Below, in pieces: positions 1 through 7,291 of a stretch of 30,445 bases of DNA. Source of the DNA: a virus; the IMG/VR virus record IMGVR_UViG_3300035698_020642, positions 1 to 30,445 of that record; one strand, written 5' to 3'. Position numbers and translations under genes: made by a program. Below the pieces are notes generated by a model, which made no database searches, was not told the origin of the DNA, and worked only from the letters and a program-made list of their open reading frames with translations. Each line of letters opens with the position of its first letter. Within the stretch, counting starts at the first letter, position 1.

Positions 1-3000
1 GCTTCTTCTTGAACAGCGTCCCCGCAGCAATGCCAACAAAAGCACCAATCGCTGCTCCAATTGGCCCACCAACAGAACCAAACTGAGCACCCAGCGCCGC
101 GCCACCAAGCCCGCCCAAAGTAGACAGACCGCCATCGATGAGCCCATTGCCAGAACCGAGGCCAAGTAGACTTGCGGCCAAGCCCCCTATGGCGGCATAG
201 GGCAGATTGCCAGCCGCGCCACCCAACAACGATGCGCCACTTTTCTTGGCGGCCTCACCCGCAAAGAATGTGGATATGCCATCGCCGATCCCCTGGAGCG
301 TCTGCGAATAGAGACCGCCACCAGAGAAAATGTTGGTCAGGCCAGACAGATCAAAGCCTCCGCCGCCACCACCGGTTTGAATATTTCCGCCGACGCCTGG
401 GATTGTGCCCAGACCCTGACCGCCAAGGCCTTGATTGCCGAGCGTCTGATTGACTTGACCACCAGACAACCCAAAGACCCCGGTTCCAATACTCTGCAGC
501 ACCGGCACAATGATGGGTTTGGCAAATGCCTGAAAGGCAAGCTCGGCAAGCATGTCCAAGAAGCCGTCTTCGAAGGAATTCATAAGCCGGTCAAATCCGC
601 CTTCCCCTTCTCTGAAAGCAGCCTTGAACGCGTCCTTAAAGCCCGTTTCAACATTGCCTACCAGTGACTGAAAAACGTTTTCCCAGCGCTTAAATTGCTG
701 CATCTGAGCCTGCGCTTCTTTGAGCGCTACTTGCCCGGCCGTTGCAGCAGCGCGCGCCTCAGCTTCCGAGATCGTCACGCCTTCCTGCTTGGCCCGGTTC
801 AGAATTTCTCTAGTTTGAATTTCGATTTGACGTTGGTCTTCGCTCAACCGCGCAAGCCGCACCTCTTCAGCCATGGCTGCGATTTCGGCCTCGAGCAGAA
901 CCGAGCCTTCCTCACGTGCCTTGGTGCGTTGTTGCTCAGCGATTTTGAGCGCCAGTGTCTTAGTGGTCAAATTGCTTTGCGCGGCCGCCCAAGCCTCAAT
1001 CTCTGCGGCTGGCGTTCTCGCCAACGTTTTTGCGAGCGCCGCATCCAGCCCCACTTGCAACCTGGTATATTCAGCCGTCGACGGGATCACGCCGCTTTCA
1101 AGGCCTTTGTCCAGAAGCGCCAGAGCGTCTGCATAGTCTCGGATAGCAGCGCCCACAGGATCTGCGGCCTTGAGTACCGCTTCTAGTTCAGCCGCAAGAT
1201 CACCCGTGAGCCCACCGATGCCCCCAGCGCCACGGCTCCCACTTGAGCCAGTCGCTGCAGGCGTCTCGCCCAGGGCGGCGATGCGGCGCTCAATAGCCGC
1301 CACCGTGTCTGCGGCAATGTCGAGATCCGCGAGAAGAAACTCAATGTCTTCTTTCAGGCCGGTGGCGCGACCAATATGCAGCCCAACCCCGACACCGACA
1401 CCCGACGCGGCGAGCGCCTTGGCACTATCCTCGTGGAGTTTCAGCTTGGCCTGAGCCTCAAGCAAAACCGCACGGGCCACGGCTTCATGCCCATGTGCTT
1501 CTATGAGCTTCTCTGCGGCCGTCTGACGCGTCAGCGTGATGCCGCTGCGCATCTCATCGGCGAGCCGATAGAGCGTCTCCCGCTGCCGTTCAGCGGCTTC
1601 CTCGGCCGCATCAGATGCATCGCCCAGAAGGACATAGGCGGAGCCCAGCGCAATGGTCGCGACCCCAAGCGGGCCACCCGCCAGGAAGAGGGCACGTTGC
1701 GCAATGGCAAGAGCACCAGTTGCAGCAGCCTGAGCCAGCATCTGGGCCGTGGCGACACCGCTCACGCCTGCCATCATGCGAAGTTCAATAATGGCTGGAG
1801 TAATTGTAGAGGCCAGCAGACGGAAGCCCGCAGCCGCCCCGGCCGTGGTCGCCATGATGCCCATCACCTGGATAACGTTGAGCCCTACCGACTGGATGTC
1901 GTCGAAGTTTTCAAGGATCGTTTCGGCGGCCGGAGCGAGCCCGCTATTCATTGCCTCACCAGCACCCAGCGCTTCATCCGCCAGCCTGCGGAAAAGCTGC
2001 TCGATCTTGAAACCATCCTCTTCTGCGATCTTTGTAAACGCTGCTTCGGTCGCGCCAAGCTTATCGACCATTAGCTCGAGCGTTCGCTCAAGATCGTCTC
2101 CGGCGTTTCCAGCAAGCGCCAAAATCGGGACCAATGCCTCAACCCCACCGAACAAGACGCTTAGATGCTCATCGGCTCCGCCTGTCTTGGTAACAATATC
2201 ATCCAGGAACCCGGCGAACCCTTTGCCACGGATCGCCGCTGTAGAAAACTCAAGACCCAGCTCCCCTGCCAATGTGGCGGCTTCGGCCGATGGCTTGGCA
2301 ACTGCTGCCAGAACAGCGCGCAATCCTGTAATGGCGACGTTCGTGTCTAAGCCACCCTTTGTGAGCGCAGCAACCGACGCTAAGAGTGCTTCAATCGAAA
2401 CGCCGGTTGTCGCCGCCAGCGGTGCCACCTTCCCAATCTCATTTGAAATCTCGGTAATCGTGGTCTTGCCTTCTCGCATGGTGACGAACATGGCGTCCGA
2501 GACATTGTCCGCGCCACCCGCCGCGTCACCGTATGCGTTGAGCACCGAGGTCAAACCGTCGGCCGCGACTGACACGCTGGTCACCCCACCCACTGCCAGT
2601 TTATTGGCTTGCGTAAGAAGCTCTATTGCCTCCTCGGAACTCTGTGCCCCGGCCGAGATGATGTCGTAGAGCGCCTTGGCTTCATCTTCCGGCGCTTGGT
2701 TGAATTGAACCGCCAGCTCCCGCACCTTGGCACCAAGCAACCCCACATCCCGCGTCGCAAAATCAGCGAGTGTTGTGACCTCGGCCATAGACGCAGAAAA
2801 AGCGCGTGCATCGTCGGCCGCTTTCTTCAAGCCCATTGCAATAACAGCAGGACCAACCAAACGAAGCGCAGCCCGCATGGCGGCCGCCTCGGTAGAGGCC
2901 ACGCCCATACCCCGACCAAAGCCGCGCGCGTCGGTAGCGCCTGACTTTAGGTCTCTGCCGGTCTTTTGGGTTTGATTGCCAAGACCTTTGATGCCACGCG

Positions 3001-3073
3001 TATTGCTTTTTACCGTGGCCTCAAGCCCCCGGCCGTCGCCGGTTAGACGAACGCTAACTACTTTTTCTGTCAT
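1..3073 (-). CDS. Tail tape measure protein, 3' end outside window
   Basis: The frame is open on the minus strand from an ATG at 3073 to the window edge, giving about 1,024 residues with no stop. Residues about 80-200 resemble the TP901/PhageMin_Tail core, with phrases such as EVTTLADFA and ALYDIISAGAQSSEEAIELLTQA. An alanine-rich hydrophobic stretch and long helical segments follow. The last visible part is very glycine-rich (GGQGLGTIPGVGGNIQTGGGGGG) and ends in small hydrophobic repeats. In this family the protein sets tail length and is threaded through the tail tube. It begins three bases after the chaperone frame, as expected of siphovirus tail operons. The Shine-Dalgarno is weak (GGTGA). 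Family is secure; length is unknown. Confidence 0.9.
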   Translation of the reverse strand, partial: MTEKVVSVRLTGDGRGLEATVKSNTRGIKGLGNQTQKTGRDLKSGATDARGFGRGMGVASTEAAAMRAALRLVGPAVIAMGLKKAADDARAFSASMAEVTTLADFATRDVGLLGAKVRELAVQFNQAPEDEAKALYDIISAGAQSSEEAIELLTQANKLAVGGVTSVSVAADGLTSVLNAYGDAAGGADNVSDAMFVTMREGKTTITEISNEIGKVAPLAATTGVSIEALLASVAALTKGGLDTNVAITGLRAVLAAVAKPSAEAATLAGELGLEFSTAAIRGKGFAGFLDDIVTKTGGADEHLSVLFGGVEALVPILALAGNAGDDLERTLELMVDKLGATEAAFTKIAEEDGFKIEQLFRRLADEALGAGEAMNSGLAPAAETILENFDDIQSVGLNVIQVMGIMATTAGAAAGFRLLASTITPAIIELRMMAGVSGVATAQMLAQAAATGALAIAQRALFLAGGPLGVATIALGSAYVLLGDASDAAEEAAERQRETLYRLADEMRSGITLTRQTAAEKLIEAHGHEAVARAVLLEAQAKLKLHEDSAKALAASGVGVGVGLHIGRATGLKEDIEFLLADLDIAADTVAAIERRIAALGETPAATGSSGSRGAGGIGGLTGDLAAELEAVLKAADPVGAAIRDYADALALLDKGLESGVIPSTAEYTRLQVGLDAALAKTLARTPAAEIEAWAAAQSNLTTKTLALKIAEQQRTKAREEGSVLLEAEIAAMAEEVRLARLSEDQRQIEIQTREILNRAKQEGVTISEAEARAAATAGQVALKEAQAQMQQFKRWENVFQSLVGNVETGFKDAFKAAFREGEGGFDRLMNSFEDGFLDMLAELAFQAFAKPIIVPVLQSIGTGVFGLSGGQVNQTLGNQGLGGQGLGTIPGVGGNIQTGGGGGGFDLSGLTNIFSGGGLYSQTLQGIGDGISTFFAGEAAKKSGASLLGGAAGNLPYAAIGGLAASLLGLGSGNGLIDGGLSTLGGLGGAALGAQFGSVGGPIGAAIGAFVGIAAGTLFKKK

Positions 3074-3076
3074 AGA

Positions 3077-3562
3077 TCACCGCATGCGCTTGGCGCGCTG
3101 TTTTCGTTCCACGTCCAACGTGGCTTGTTCCATGACTGCCAATCCGTCCAGCAATGCATCATTCCAGGTGAGCCCAAGACCGCGCGCGGCTGCTTCGACA
3201 CCGACATAGTCAAGGCCGGTCCGAATAATTTCAGCACGTTCCATTGTGGAAAGCGTGACGATGCGCCATTGCGTTTGGCTGGAGATGAAGAGAGAGAGCA
3301 CATCCTTGTTCGCGGCCTCGAGAACAAAGACGTTCTCCCTCTCTTCGCCTGACCCATCCGCATCCCCCGATTTGCACAGGTCAGGTGTGGTCGTTTCGCC
3401 AAGCGCAATATCAATAATGTGAGCTGGTGCTTTGAAGGCCGCAAGTTGTGCCGCCACGTCTGGACCAAAGCGGCCACGCGTCTCACTCTCTCGCTCAACA
3501 TAGCCAAGAGCAATTGCACGCGCGGCCTCCTTCAGTTTTTTGCGTGGTGGCCCGCAAGACAA
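3077..3562 (-). CDS. Second tail assembly chaperone frame (gpGT-like T part, DUF1799-like)
   Basis: This frame overlaps the end of the upstream chaperone gene by about 30 bases in the -1 frame and has no good start of its own; its first possible codon is a TTG with no Shine-Dalgarno. It is best read as the C-terminal part of a fusion made by ribosomal slippage at 3535-3541, which would give a product of about 278 residues. The C-terminal half (FISSQTQWRI...TGLDYVGVEAA, then GLAVMEQATLD) resembles DUF1799 proteins of phage tail operons. Such T products are thought to bind the tape measure and recruit tube subunits during tail assembly. The tape measure gene follows directly. Independent initiation is not excluded. 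Confidence 0.8.
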   Translation of the reverse strand: MSCGPPRKKLKEAARAIALGYVERESETRGRFGPDVAAQLAAFKAPAHIIDIALGETTTPDLCKSGDADGSGEERENVFVLEAANKDVLSLFISSQTQWRIVTLSTMERAEIIRTGLDYVGVEAAARGLGLTWNDALLDGLAVMEQATLDVERKQRAKRMR

Positions 3563-3912
3563 TGTGCATACGCGGTAACACAGGCCGTCAGCGTGTCCTC
3601 ATAAGCCAACAGATTTTCGAGCTGCTCATCGCTAAAGGGAACCTCTGCCTTTTCGTCGTGATCCAGCACACCCGACCAATTGACGAGGACTTCAGGTATG
3701 CCCGTCTTATTTTTCTTCGGATCTGCGAACCGACCAAACATGCCGCCACCAAAGAGTTCGCCAACCTCCTCGCTTGGCAACACTTTGAAATGGCCCATGA
3801 AGCCCACTTCCATAAGCTCGCCCTCTGGACCAGCCGTTTGCCATTTCACTGGCCATTTGACGATGTGAGCTTTCTTCGGATCACGCATAACAAATTTGAG
3901 GCCATCAGCCAT
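3532..3912 (-). CDS. Tail assembly chaperone (gpG-like)
   Basis: This 126-residue protein has a clear Shine-Dalgarno (AGGAG, about six bases before the ATG). It lies between the tail tube gene and the tape measure gene, the invariant place for the tail assembly chaperone. The sequence is mixed charged and hydrophobic (KFVMRDPKKAHIVKWPVKW near the start; EVPFSDEQLENLLAYEDTL near the end) with no membrane segment or enzyme motif. Its last codons form a -1 slippery site, so two products are expected: this one in excess and a longer fusion. The role follows from position and the frameshift signal rather than from a recognised domain. Confidence 0.8.
   Translation of the reverse strand: MADGLKFVMRDPKKAHIVKWPVKWQTAGPEGELMEVGFMGHFKVLPSEEVGELFGGGMFGRFADPKKNKTGIPEVLVNWSGVLDHDEKAEVPFSDEQLENLLAYEDTLTACVTAYAHCLAGHHAKN
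3535..3541 (-). promoter_or_regulatory. Programmed -1 frameshift slippery site A AAA AAC
   Basis: Read on the minus strand, the upstream chaperone gene ends GCA AAA AAC TGA. A AAA AAC is a canonical X XXY YYZ heptamer in the correct phase, and the stop codon follows immediately. A -1 slip continues into CTG AAG GAG and the frame at 3077-3562. Frameshifting between two genes just before the tape measure is a conserved feature of long-tailed phages. Confidence 0.85.
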
Positions 3913-3963
3913 TTACTTCTCCTAACGTTCCCTTTGCAGGGTTGGGGGATTTCGATATTCAGA

Positions 3964-4920
3964 TCAGAGGAACTTCAAGAGCATCTCATCATCACCGGCC
4001 GCACTTTCGGTGTGCAGCAGATCAACTTGCCAGGTGCGCTCGCCTTGGTGCTCACCCATGCTTGCGCCAACCACCTGAACGGCGGGCGAGGTGAAGTGCC
4101 ACTGTTTGCCAGCTGTGGTTGACCCGTGCAGCAATGAGAAGGCAACAAGCGTTTGCGCTTTCTTCAAGGCTACCGGATTAAAAGCGGCAAGTGTCGGCAT
4201 CATAAACTCGAGGCGTGATCGGAAGTTTCTATCTCCCGCAGTAACGACCTCTTTCTGACCAGGCAGATCGCGGAAATTCACGTTGCCTGGCGCGTTCGCA
4301 CTCCAGTTGCGCAGCACAAGATCCGTGCCGCCCAGCTTGATCTCTTCTACCGTGTCGGCCTCCGCCAGTTCCGGCAACTCAAAGGCCGAATAGTCAACGT
4401 CGGCTGGCGTTGCGGTGTCCGATGGAAGGGTCAGCAGTGCGATGCCGCTGAAGGTGAAGTAAGGAACGCCACCACCTTCGAACTCATAGCCAACTGCACC
4501 GCGCAGACCGAGAAGGCGGTAAAGAATGCCGTCGAGATTTGCATAGAGCGTAGCGCTAGAGAAACCCGACGAGACAAAGGCGTAGTCCACCTCAATGGGG
4601 CTAGGCACCGCGTCCTGGATTATCGTTTCGCTATGCTGCCCTGCGAGAAAGAGCGCTGCATAGGCAGGCGGCACGCCGATTGTCCCCGAAGGTGCCGCTT
4701 CAACCTTGAACGAGCAGGTCATGTGCTGACCCGCAAAAAGAGACGGGCTCGCGCCCATGCCGGGACGATCCAGCTGGCGCTGTACTTCGCTGCCCTCAAT
4801 TGGGTTGAGGGTGAAGTCGCGCGTCAACAATGCGTTGGCACCTACTGGCGCAACGTCGGTGCCATAGGTGACCTCTTCTTTGATCAGCACGACAACCTTG
4901 TCTTTTTTGATGAAGTCCAT
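3964..4920 (-). CDS. Major tail tube protein
   Basis: This 318-residue protein starts MDFIKKDKVVVLIKEEVTYG and has Shine-Dalgarno AGGAG. The opening pattern (KE-TYGTDVAP--ANALLTRDFTLNPIEG) and the alternating short beta-like segments are typical of tail tube subunits of Mu-like siphoviruses. In the virion it would polymerise into the non-contractile tube around the tape measure. It sits between the tail terminator region and the chaperones. No sheath protein gene of the Mu gpL type is seen next to it, which argues for a siphovirus rather than a myovirus tail. The exact family name was not checked by search. Confidence 0.8.
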   Translation of the reverse strand: MDFIKKDKVVVLIKEEVTYGTDVAPVGANALLTRDFTLNPIEGSEVQRQLDRPGMGASPSLFAGQHMTCSFKVEAAPSGTIGVPPAYAALFLAGQHSETIIQDAVPSPIEVDYAFVSSGFSSATLYANLDGILYRLLGLRGAVGYEFEGGGVPYFTFSGIALLTLPSDTATPADVDYSAFELPELAEADTVEEIKLGGTDLVLRNWSANAPGNVNFRDLPGQKEVVTAGDRNFRSRLEFMMPTLAAFNPVALKKAQTLVAFSLLHGSTTAGKQWHFTSPAVQVVGASMGEHQGERTWQVDLLHTESAAGDDEMLLKFL

Positions 4921-4960
4921 CGGACCTATCTCCTATCTATGGGCAGCGACCGAACGGTCT

Positions 4961-5161
4961 CTACGTTTTGGAACCGGGCTTCACTGGCTTACCCTTGCCG
5001 CTCTTTGGCGGTTTGGCGGAAGCAGCCGGAGTGGGTTTCGGTGTTGAAGCCTTAGCTGGACGGGCTGGCTTTGCAGGCCGCGCAGCAGTAGCGGCCGGGG
5101 CACTCACGCGTACTTTCTTGCCGTCTGCTTTTTGGACGTAGCGTCCTCCGCTATTCGCCAT
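4961..5161 (-). CDS. Small basic Ala/Pro/Lys-rich tail-region protein
   Basis: This 66-residue protein has a strong Shine-Dalgarno (GAGGAG, seven bases before the ATG). The first 20 residues look folded (MANSGGRYVQKADGKKVRV). The rest is low-complexity Ala, Pro and Lys with PAKPARPAKAS-type repeats, probably disordered and very basic. Similar short proteins occur between the terminator and tube genes of Mu-like phages, but their function is not known to me. It may bind nucleic acid or a structural partner through the basic tail. Confidence 0.65.
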   Translation of the reverse strand: MANSGGRYVQKADGKKVRVSAPAATAARPAKPARPAKASTPKPTPAASAKPPKSGKGKPVKPGSKT

Positions 5162-5183
5162 GGTCTAACTCCTCGCAATTGGC

Positions 5184-5624
5184 TCAATCGAGCTTGGAAA
5201 CATGTGTCTTGTGACTAAAGCGCATCTCGTAAATGGCGAGCTGGCGTTTGGCGTCGAACTTCAGCAAACGTTCTGCAACACCCTCAACGCTTGACGCCCC
5301 CTCTGGGTGCCGCCAACCGATCAACGCCTCAAGCACGCCGTCTTTCACTTCCTGAAAGCTCTCCATCGCAGCCTTGCCGTTGGCACCCGTTCCGGTGAAA
5401 AACAGCACGACAGAAAAAATATGAGTGCGCTGCTGGCGCACGGCTCCCCCAACGACATTTGGTCCAAAGGCAGCAGCGAATGGCATGACCAGGGCAGAAG
5501 GGCTGGCCAGTGTCTTGTCAGCGCCCGCTGCAACATCAAAGCCAGCGTCTGCAGCCCGCAAGCCAGAAACGGTGTCCGCTAGATGTTTAGCAATAGGTTC
5601 AAGCGTGGGTGTGGCCACGGTCAT
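5184..5624 (-). CDS. Tail terminator / Gp37-family tail completion protein
   Basis: This 146-residue protein starts at an ATG that overlaps the stop of the gpG-like gene (ATGA), implying translational coupling. The pattern of an N-terminal helix (EPIAKHLADTV), a central beta region (RTHIFSVVLFFTG) and a late GWRHPEG...LLKFDAKRQLAIYEMRF stretch resembles the Gp37/tail terminator group. These proteins cap the tail tube and stop its growth before head joining. It lies between gpG and the tail tube gene, the usual position. The family call rests on pattern and context and is fairly good, not certain. Confidence 0.65.
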   Translation of the reverse strand: MTVATPTLEPIAKHLADTVSGLRAADAGFDVAAGADKTLASPSALVMPFAAAFGPNVVGGAVRQQRTHIFSVVLFFTGTGANGKAAMESFQEVKDGVLEALIGWRHPEGASSVEGVAERLLKFDAKRQLAIYEMRFSHKTHVSKLD

Positions 5625-6142
5625 TGTGCACCGCCAAACGAACTACCCGCGCCAAAAGCAGCGCCAATGGCATCAAGAAAGGCACCGTCAATCGCGACGT
5701 CATCTTGCGCGTCAACACCGAGAAATGGCCGCGCGGGAATTGTCACAGAGTTGACGGTCACAAAACCACCACCCGGCGATTTGAAACGAAGCGCCCCACC
5801 GCCTTTGGCAGTGATCGTTTCGCCCGTTTGGTGGACGCGTCCATAAATGACGTCGGTGCCCCAAACCACATCTGTGGGGCTCGCCTCATGGGTGATGCTT
5901 TGCACCAGGCGCGCTGTATCGACGAGTGTTTGTCCGTTGACCTCTTTCGCCCGAAGGGAGGGAGCCCAAGCCACGCCGTCCGGGCCAACGCCACTTTCGA
6001 AACGGCCCTGCGTTGAAACCACCATTGATGCACCAATGTCATCCATCACCGGCATCATGTTGCGCGACAACCCGAGAAGCGCCTCGAACCCTGCCAACAC
6101 GACGGCATCATCAATAGACATTTTCATGGACACGCCGGACAT
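5621..6142 (-). CDS. Phage virion morphogenesis protein (Mu gpG-like)
   Basis: This protein has 173 residues from the ATG at 6142, which overlaps the DUF1320 stop as TGATG. GGAGGG lies six bases upstream, so this start is preferred over the TTG just before it. Motifs match the virion morphogenesis family: STQGRFESGVGPDGVAWAPS, then LVDTARLVQSI, then YGRVHQTGE and a late IPARPFLGV. In Mu and P2 relatives this protein acts in tail completion or head-tail joining. The order DUF1320, gpG, terminator is the usual neck arrangement in these phages. Confidence 0.85.
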   Translation of the reverse strand: MSGVSMKMSIDDAVVLAGFEALLGLSRNMMPVMDDIGASMVVSTQGRFESGVGPDGVAWAPSLRAKEVNGQTLVDTARLVQSITHEASPTDVVWGTDVIYGRVHQTGETITAKGGGALRFKSPGGGFVTVNSVTIPARPFLGVDAQDDVAIDGAFLDAIGAAFGAGSSFGGAQ

Positions 6143-6570
6143 CAATAGCCCTCCATCGTGTCGCGCGAGAATGTGCGCGAAGGTGCGCTGACCTGCGGCC
6201 CACCGCTGGGGGCGGGCAGAGAGGCGGAAGCCTCATCGTCACCGAGCGACGCCTTGCCTTCTGCCAGCGCCTTCAACATCGCGACGGCGCGCTTGTAGCG
6301 TTCAGCCACTTGTTCTGGCGCGTGCTCAGAATGAAGTTTGTAGCGTGCCACATCGCACGCCAAGTTCAAGACCAGGCGCGGCACCTCGGGCAGGGGTAAA
6401 GTGAATTGGCGCGAAAGGTAGGCATTGACTTCTGCGTCGGCGTCTTCGAGCGCGCGGGTAACCACGACATCATCAATGACACCAGTTTGCGGCGACGCAC
6501 GGTCCGTCAGGCGAAGAAGTTCATTCTCACCAAACAGGTCGATCAGGTCTTGTTTTGCCGCATAGGTCAT
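6142..6570 (-). CDS. DUF1320 family head-tail connector (Mu gp36-like)
   Basis: This protein has 142 residues from the ATG at 6570 (MTYAAKQDLIDLFGE). The open frame continues 16 codons further, but family members start with this Met. The DUF1320 signature is visible: an N-terminal DLIDLFGENELLRLTD, a central ALEDADAEVNAYLSRQF and RLVLNLACDVARYKLH. Such proteins are helical neck or connector components in Mu-like virions. The C-terminal third is a Ser/Pro-rich extension. The Shine-Dalgarno is weak, so translation may depend on read-through from the small gene upstream, whose stop is 20 bases away. Confidence 0.85.
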   Translation of the reverse strand: MTYAAKQDLIDLFGENELLRLTDRASPQTGVIDDVVVTRALEDADAEVNAYLSRQFTLPLPEVPRLVLNLACDVARYKLHSEHAPEQVAERYKRAVAMLKALAEGKASLGDDEASASLPAPSGGPQVSAPSRTFSRDTMEGY

Positions 6571-6590
6571 GGCCGCTTTGCTTGTCCTGG

Positions 6591-6827
6591 TTAGTTGGTG
6601 ATGTGCTTGCAAGCCCACATCACCGCTTCTTCTAGTTTGGTTGTGGCGATTGCGGTCTCGCGAGACGGTGCGAGTTTTCCAATTTCATCCAGCATCGTTT
6701 GCCCGGCGTCTTTTACTGCAGACATCTGCGCTTTCTCTGCATCTGAAAGAACGCGGTATTGATGGCGCATCGTGTTGTTCGAAGTGCGCGCGTCCGACGT
6801 ACTGTCTAAAATTTCTTCACCTGACAT
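6591..6827 (-). CDS. Acb2/Tad1-type hairpin-domain protein, probable anti-defence nucleotide sponge
   Basis: This 78-residue protein has a strong Shine-Dalgarno (AAAGGAG, nine bases before the ATG). After a polar N-terminus, residues 21-78 form two predicted helices. They carry HQYRVLSDAEKAQM, then IKxxG-like AVKDAGQTML, then APSRETAIATTKLEEAVMWA and a final KHIT. This pattern matches the Acb2/Tad1 hairpin family as I remember it, especially the SRE-x-A-x-TKLEEAVMWA block. Characterised members bind cyclic nucleotide signals and blunt CBASS or Thoeris defence. Acb2 of Pseudomonas Mu-like phages also sits among head genes. Which ligand this one binds, if any, cannot be told from sequence. Confidence 0.7.
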   Translation of the reverse strand: MSGEEILDSTSDARTSNNTMRHQYRVLSDAEKAQMSAVKDAGQTMLDEIGKLAPSRETAIATTKLEEAVMWACKHITN

Positions 6828-6845
6828 TGCTGCTTTCTCCTTTAG

Positions 6846-6893
6846 GCCGGTGGTGGGGGAGACATGTTCTTCTCTATCCCTCCCCCACCCGGC
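6846..6893 (-). terminator. Strong GC-rich hairpin before the Acb2/Tad1-like gene
   Basis: Arms at 6846-6861 and 6880-6893 pair over 14 bp with one 2-base bulge and an 18-base loop. On the transcribed strand the stem is GCCGGGTGGGGGAG with CTCCCCCAC..CCGGC. No T-run follows; instead CCTAAAGGAG, the Shine-Dalgarno of the next gene, comes directly after. It could be an attenuator, an RNA processing or stabilising structure, or a weak terminator. Confidence 0.55.
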
Positions 6894-6923
6894 ATCATCG
6901 GTCGGCGGTTTATTTCGTGGTGC

Positions 6924-7256
6924 CTAGCGCTCCGGCTTCGACGGTGGCTCGCCTGAAATCACTTCACCGGCTGTCGGCGTGATGTTGCCACCAACATTGA
7001 CGTCAGCTTTTTTTGAGGCCGCCTTTTTGGAAGCAGCCTTTTTCGCGGCTGTCTTTTTTGCCGCAGGCGGAGCCTTCGGCGGATCTTCAACCTCAACCGC
7101 GATAGGCTCTTCGCTGACGGCACCACTTGCGAACGCTTGAGCGTGTTGCTTTTGGGTGAGGTCAACAGTATCGCCTAGACCTAGCTTCTCGCCGTCTTTG
7201 CGCATTCGGCTTAGAACATCAAAAGTGGCGGTCGGCTGTTCTTTCTTCTTTCCCAC
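6924..7256 (-). CDS. Lys/Ala-rich head-region protein of unknown function
   Basis: This 110-residue protein probably starts at a GTG with AAAAGGAG seven bases upstream. The N-terminal half (FDVLSRMRKDGEKLGLGDTVDLTQKQHAQAFASGAV) looks folded and resembles small proteins that follow the capsid gene in Mu-like phages. A histone-like linker of KK-AA-KK repeats follows (PAAKKTAAKKAASKK), then a Gly/Pro-rich tail. Internal repetition of AASKK is plain. It lies between the capsid gene and the hairpin. It may be a minor capsid or DNA-contacting protein, but this is inference. Confidence 0.6.
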   Translation of the reverse strand: MGKKKEQPTATFDVLSRMRKDGEKLGLGDTVDLTQKQHAQAFASGAVSEEPIAVEVEDPPKAPPAAKKTAAKKAASKKAASKKADVNVGGNITPTAGEVISGEPPSKPER

Positions 7257-7291
7257 GGGGGAACTCCTTTTCGAGAGTTGGGTGTAGAGCC

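Noticed and set aside
172-2975. Several plus-strand open frames, the largest 1749-2669
   Set aside because: They lie opposite the tape measure gene, are low-complexity Ser/Ala/Pro reading of its complement, and lack start signals.
7015-7075. Repetitive codons of the Lys/Ala-rich protein as a DNA repeat element
   Set aside because: The repetition follows the KKAAS codon pattern inside a gene with a good start, so it is a protein feature.
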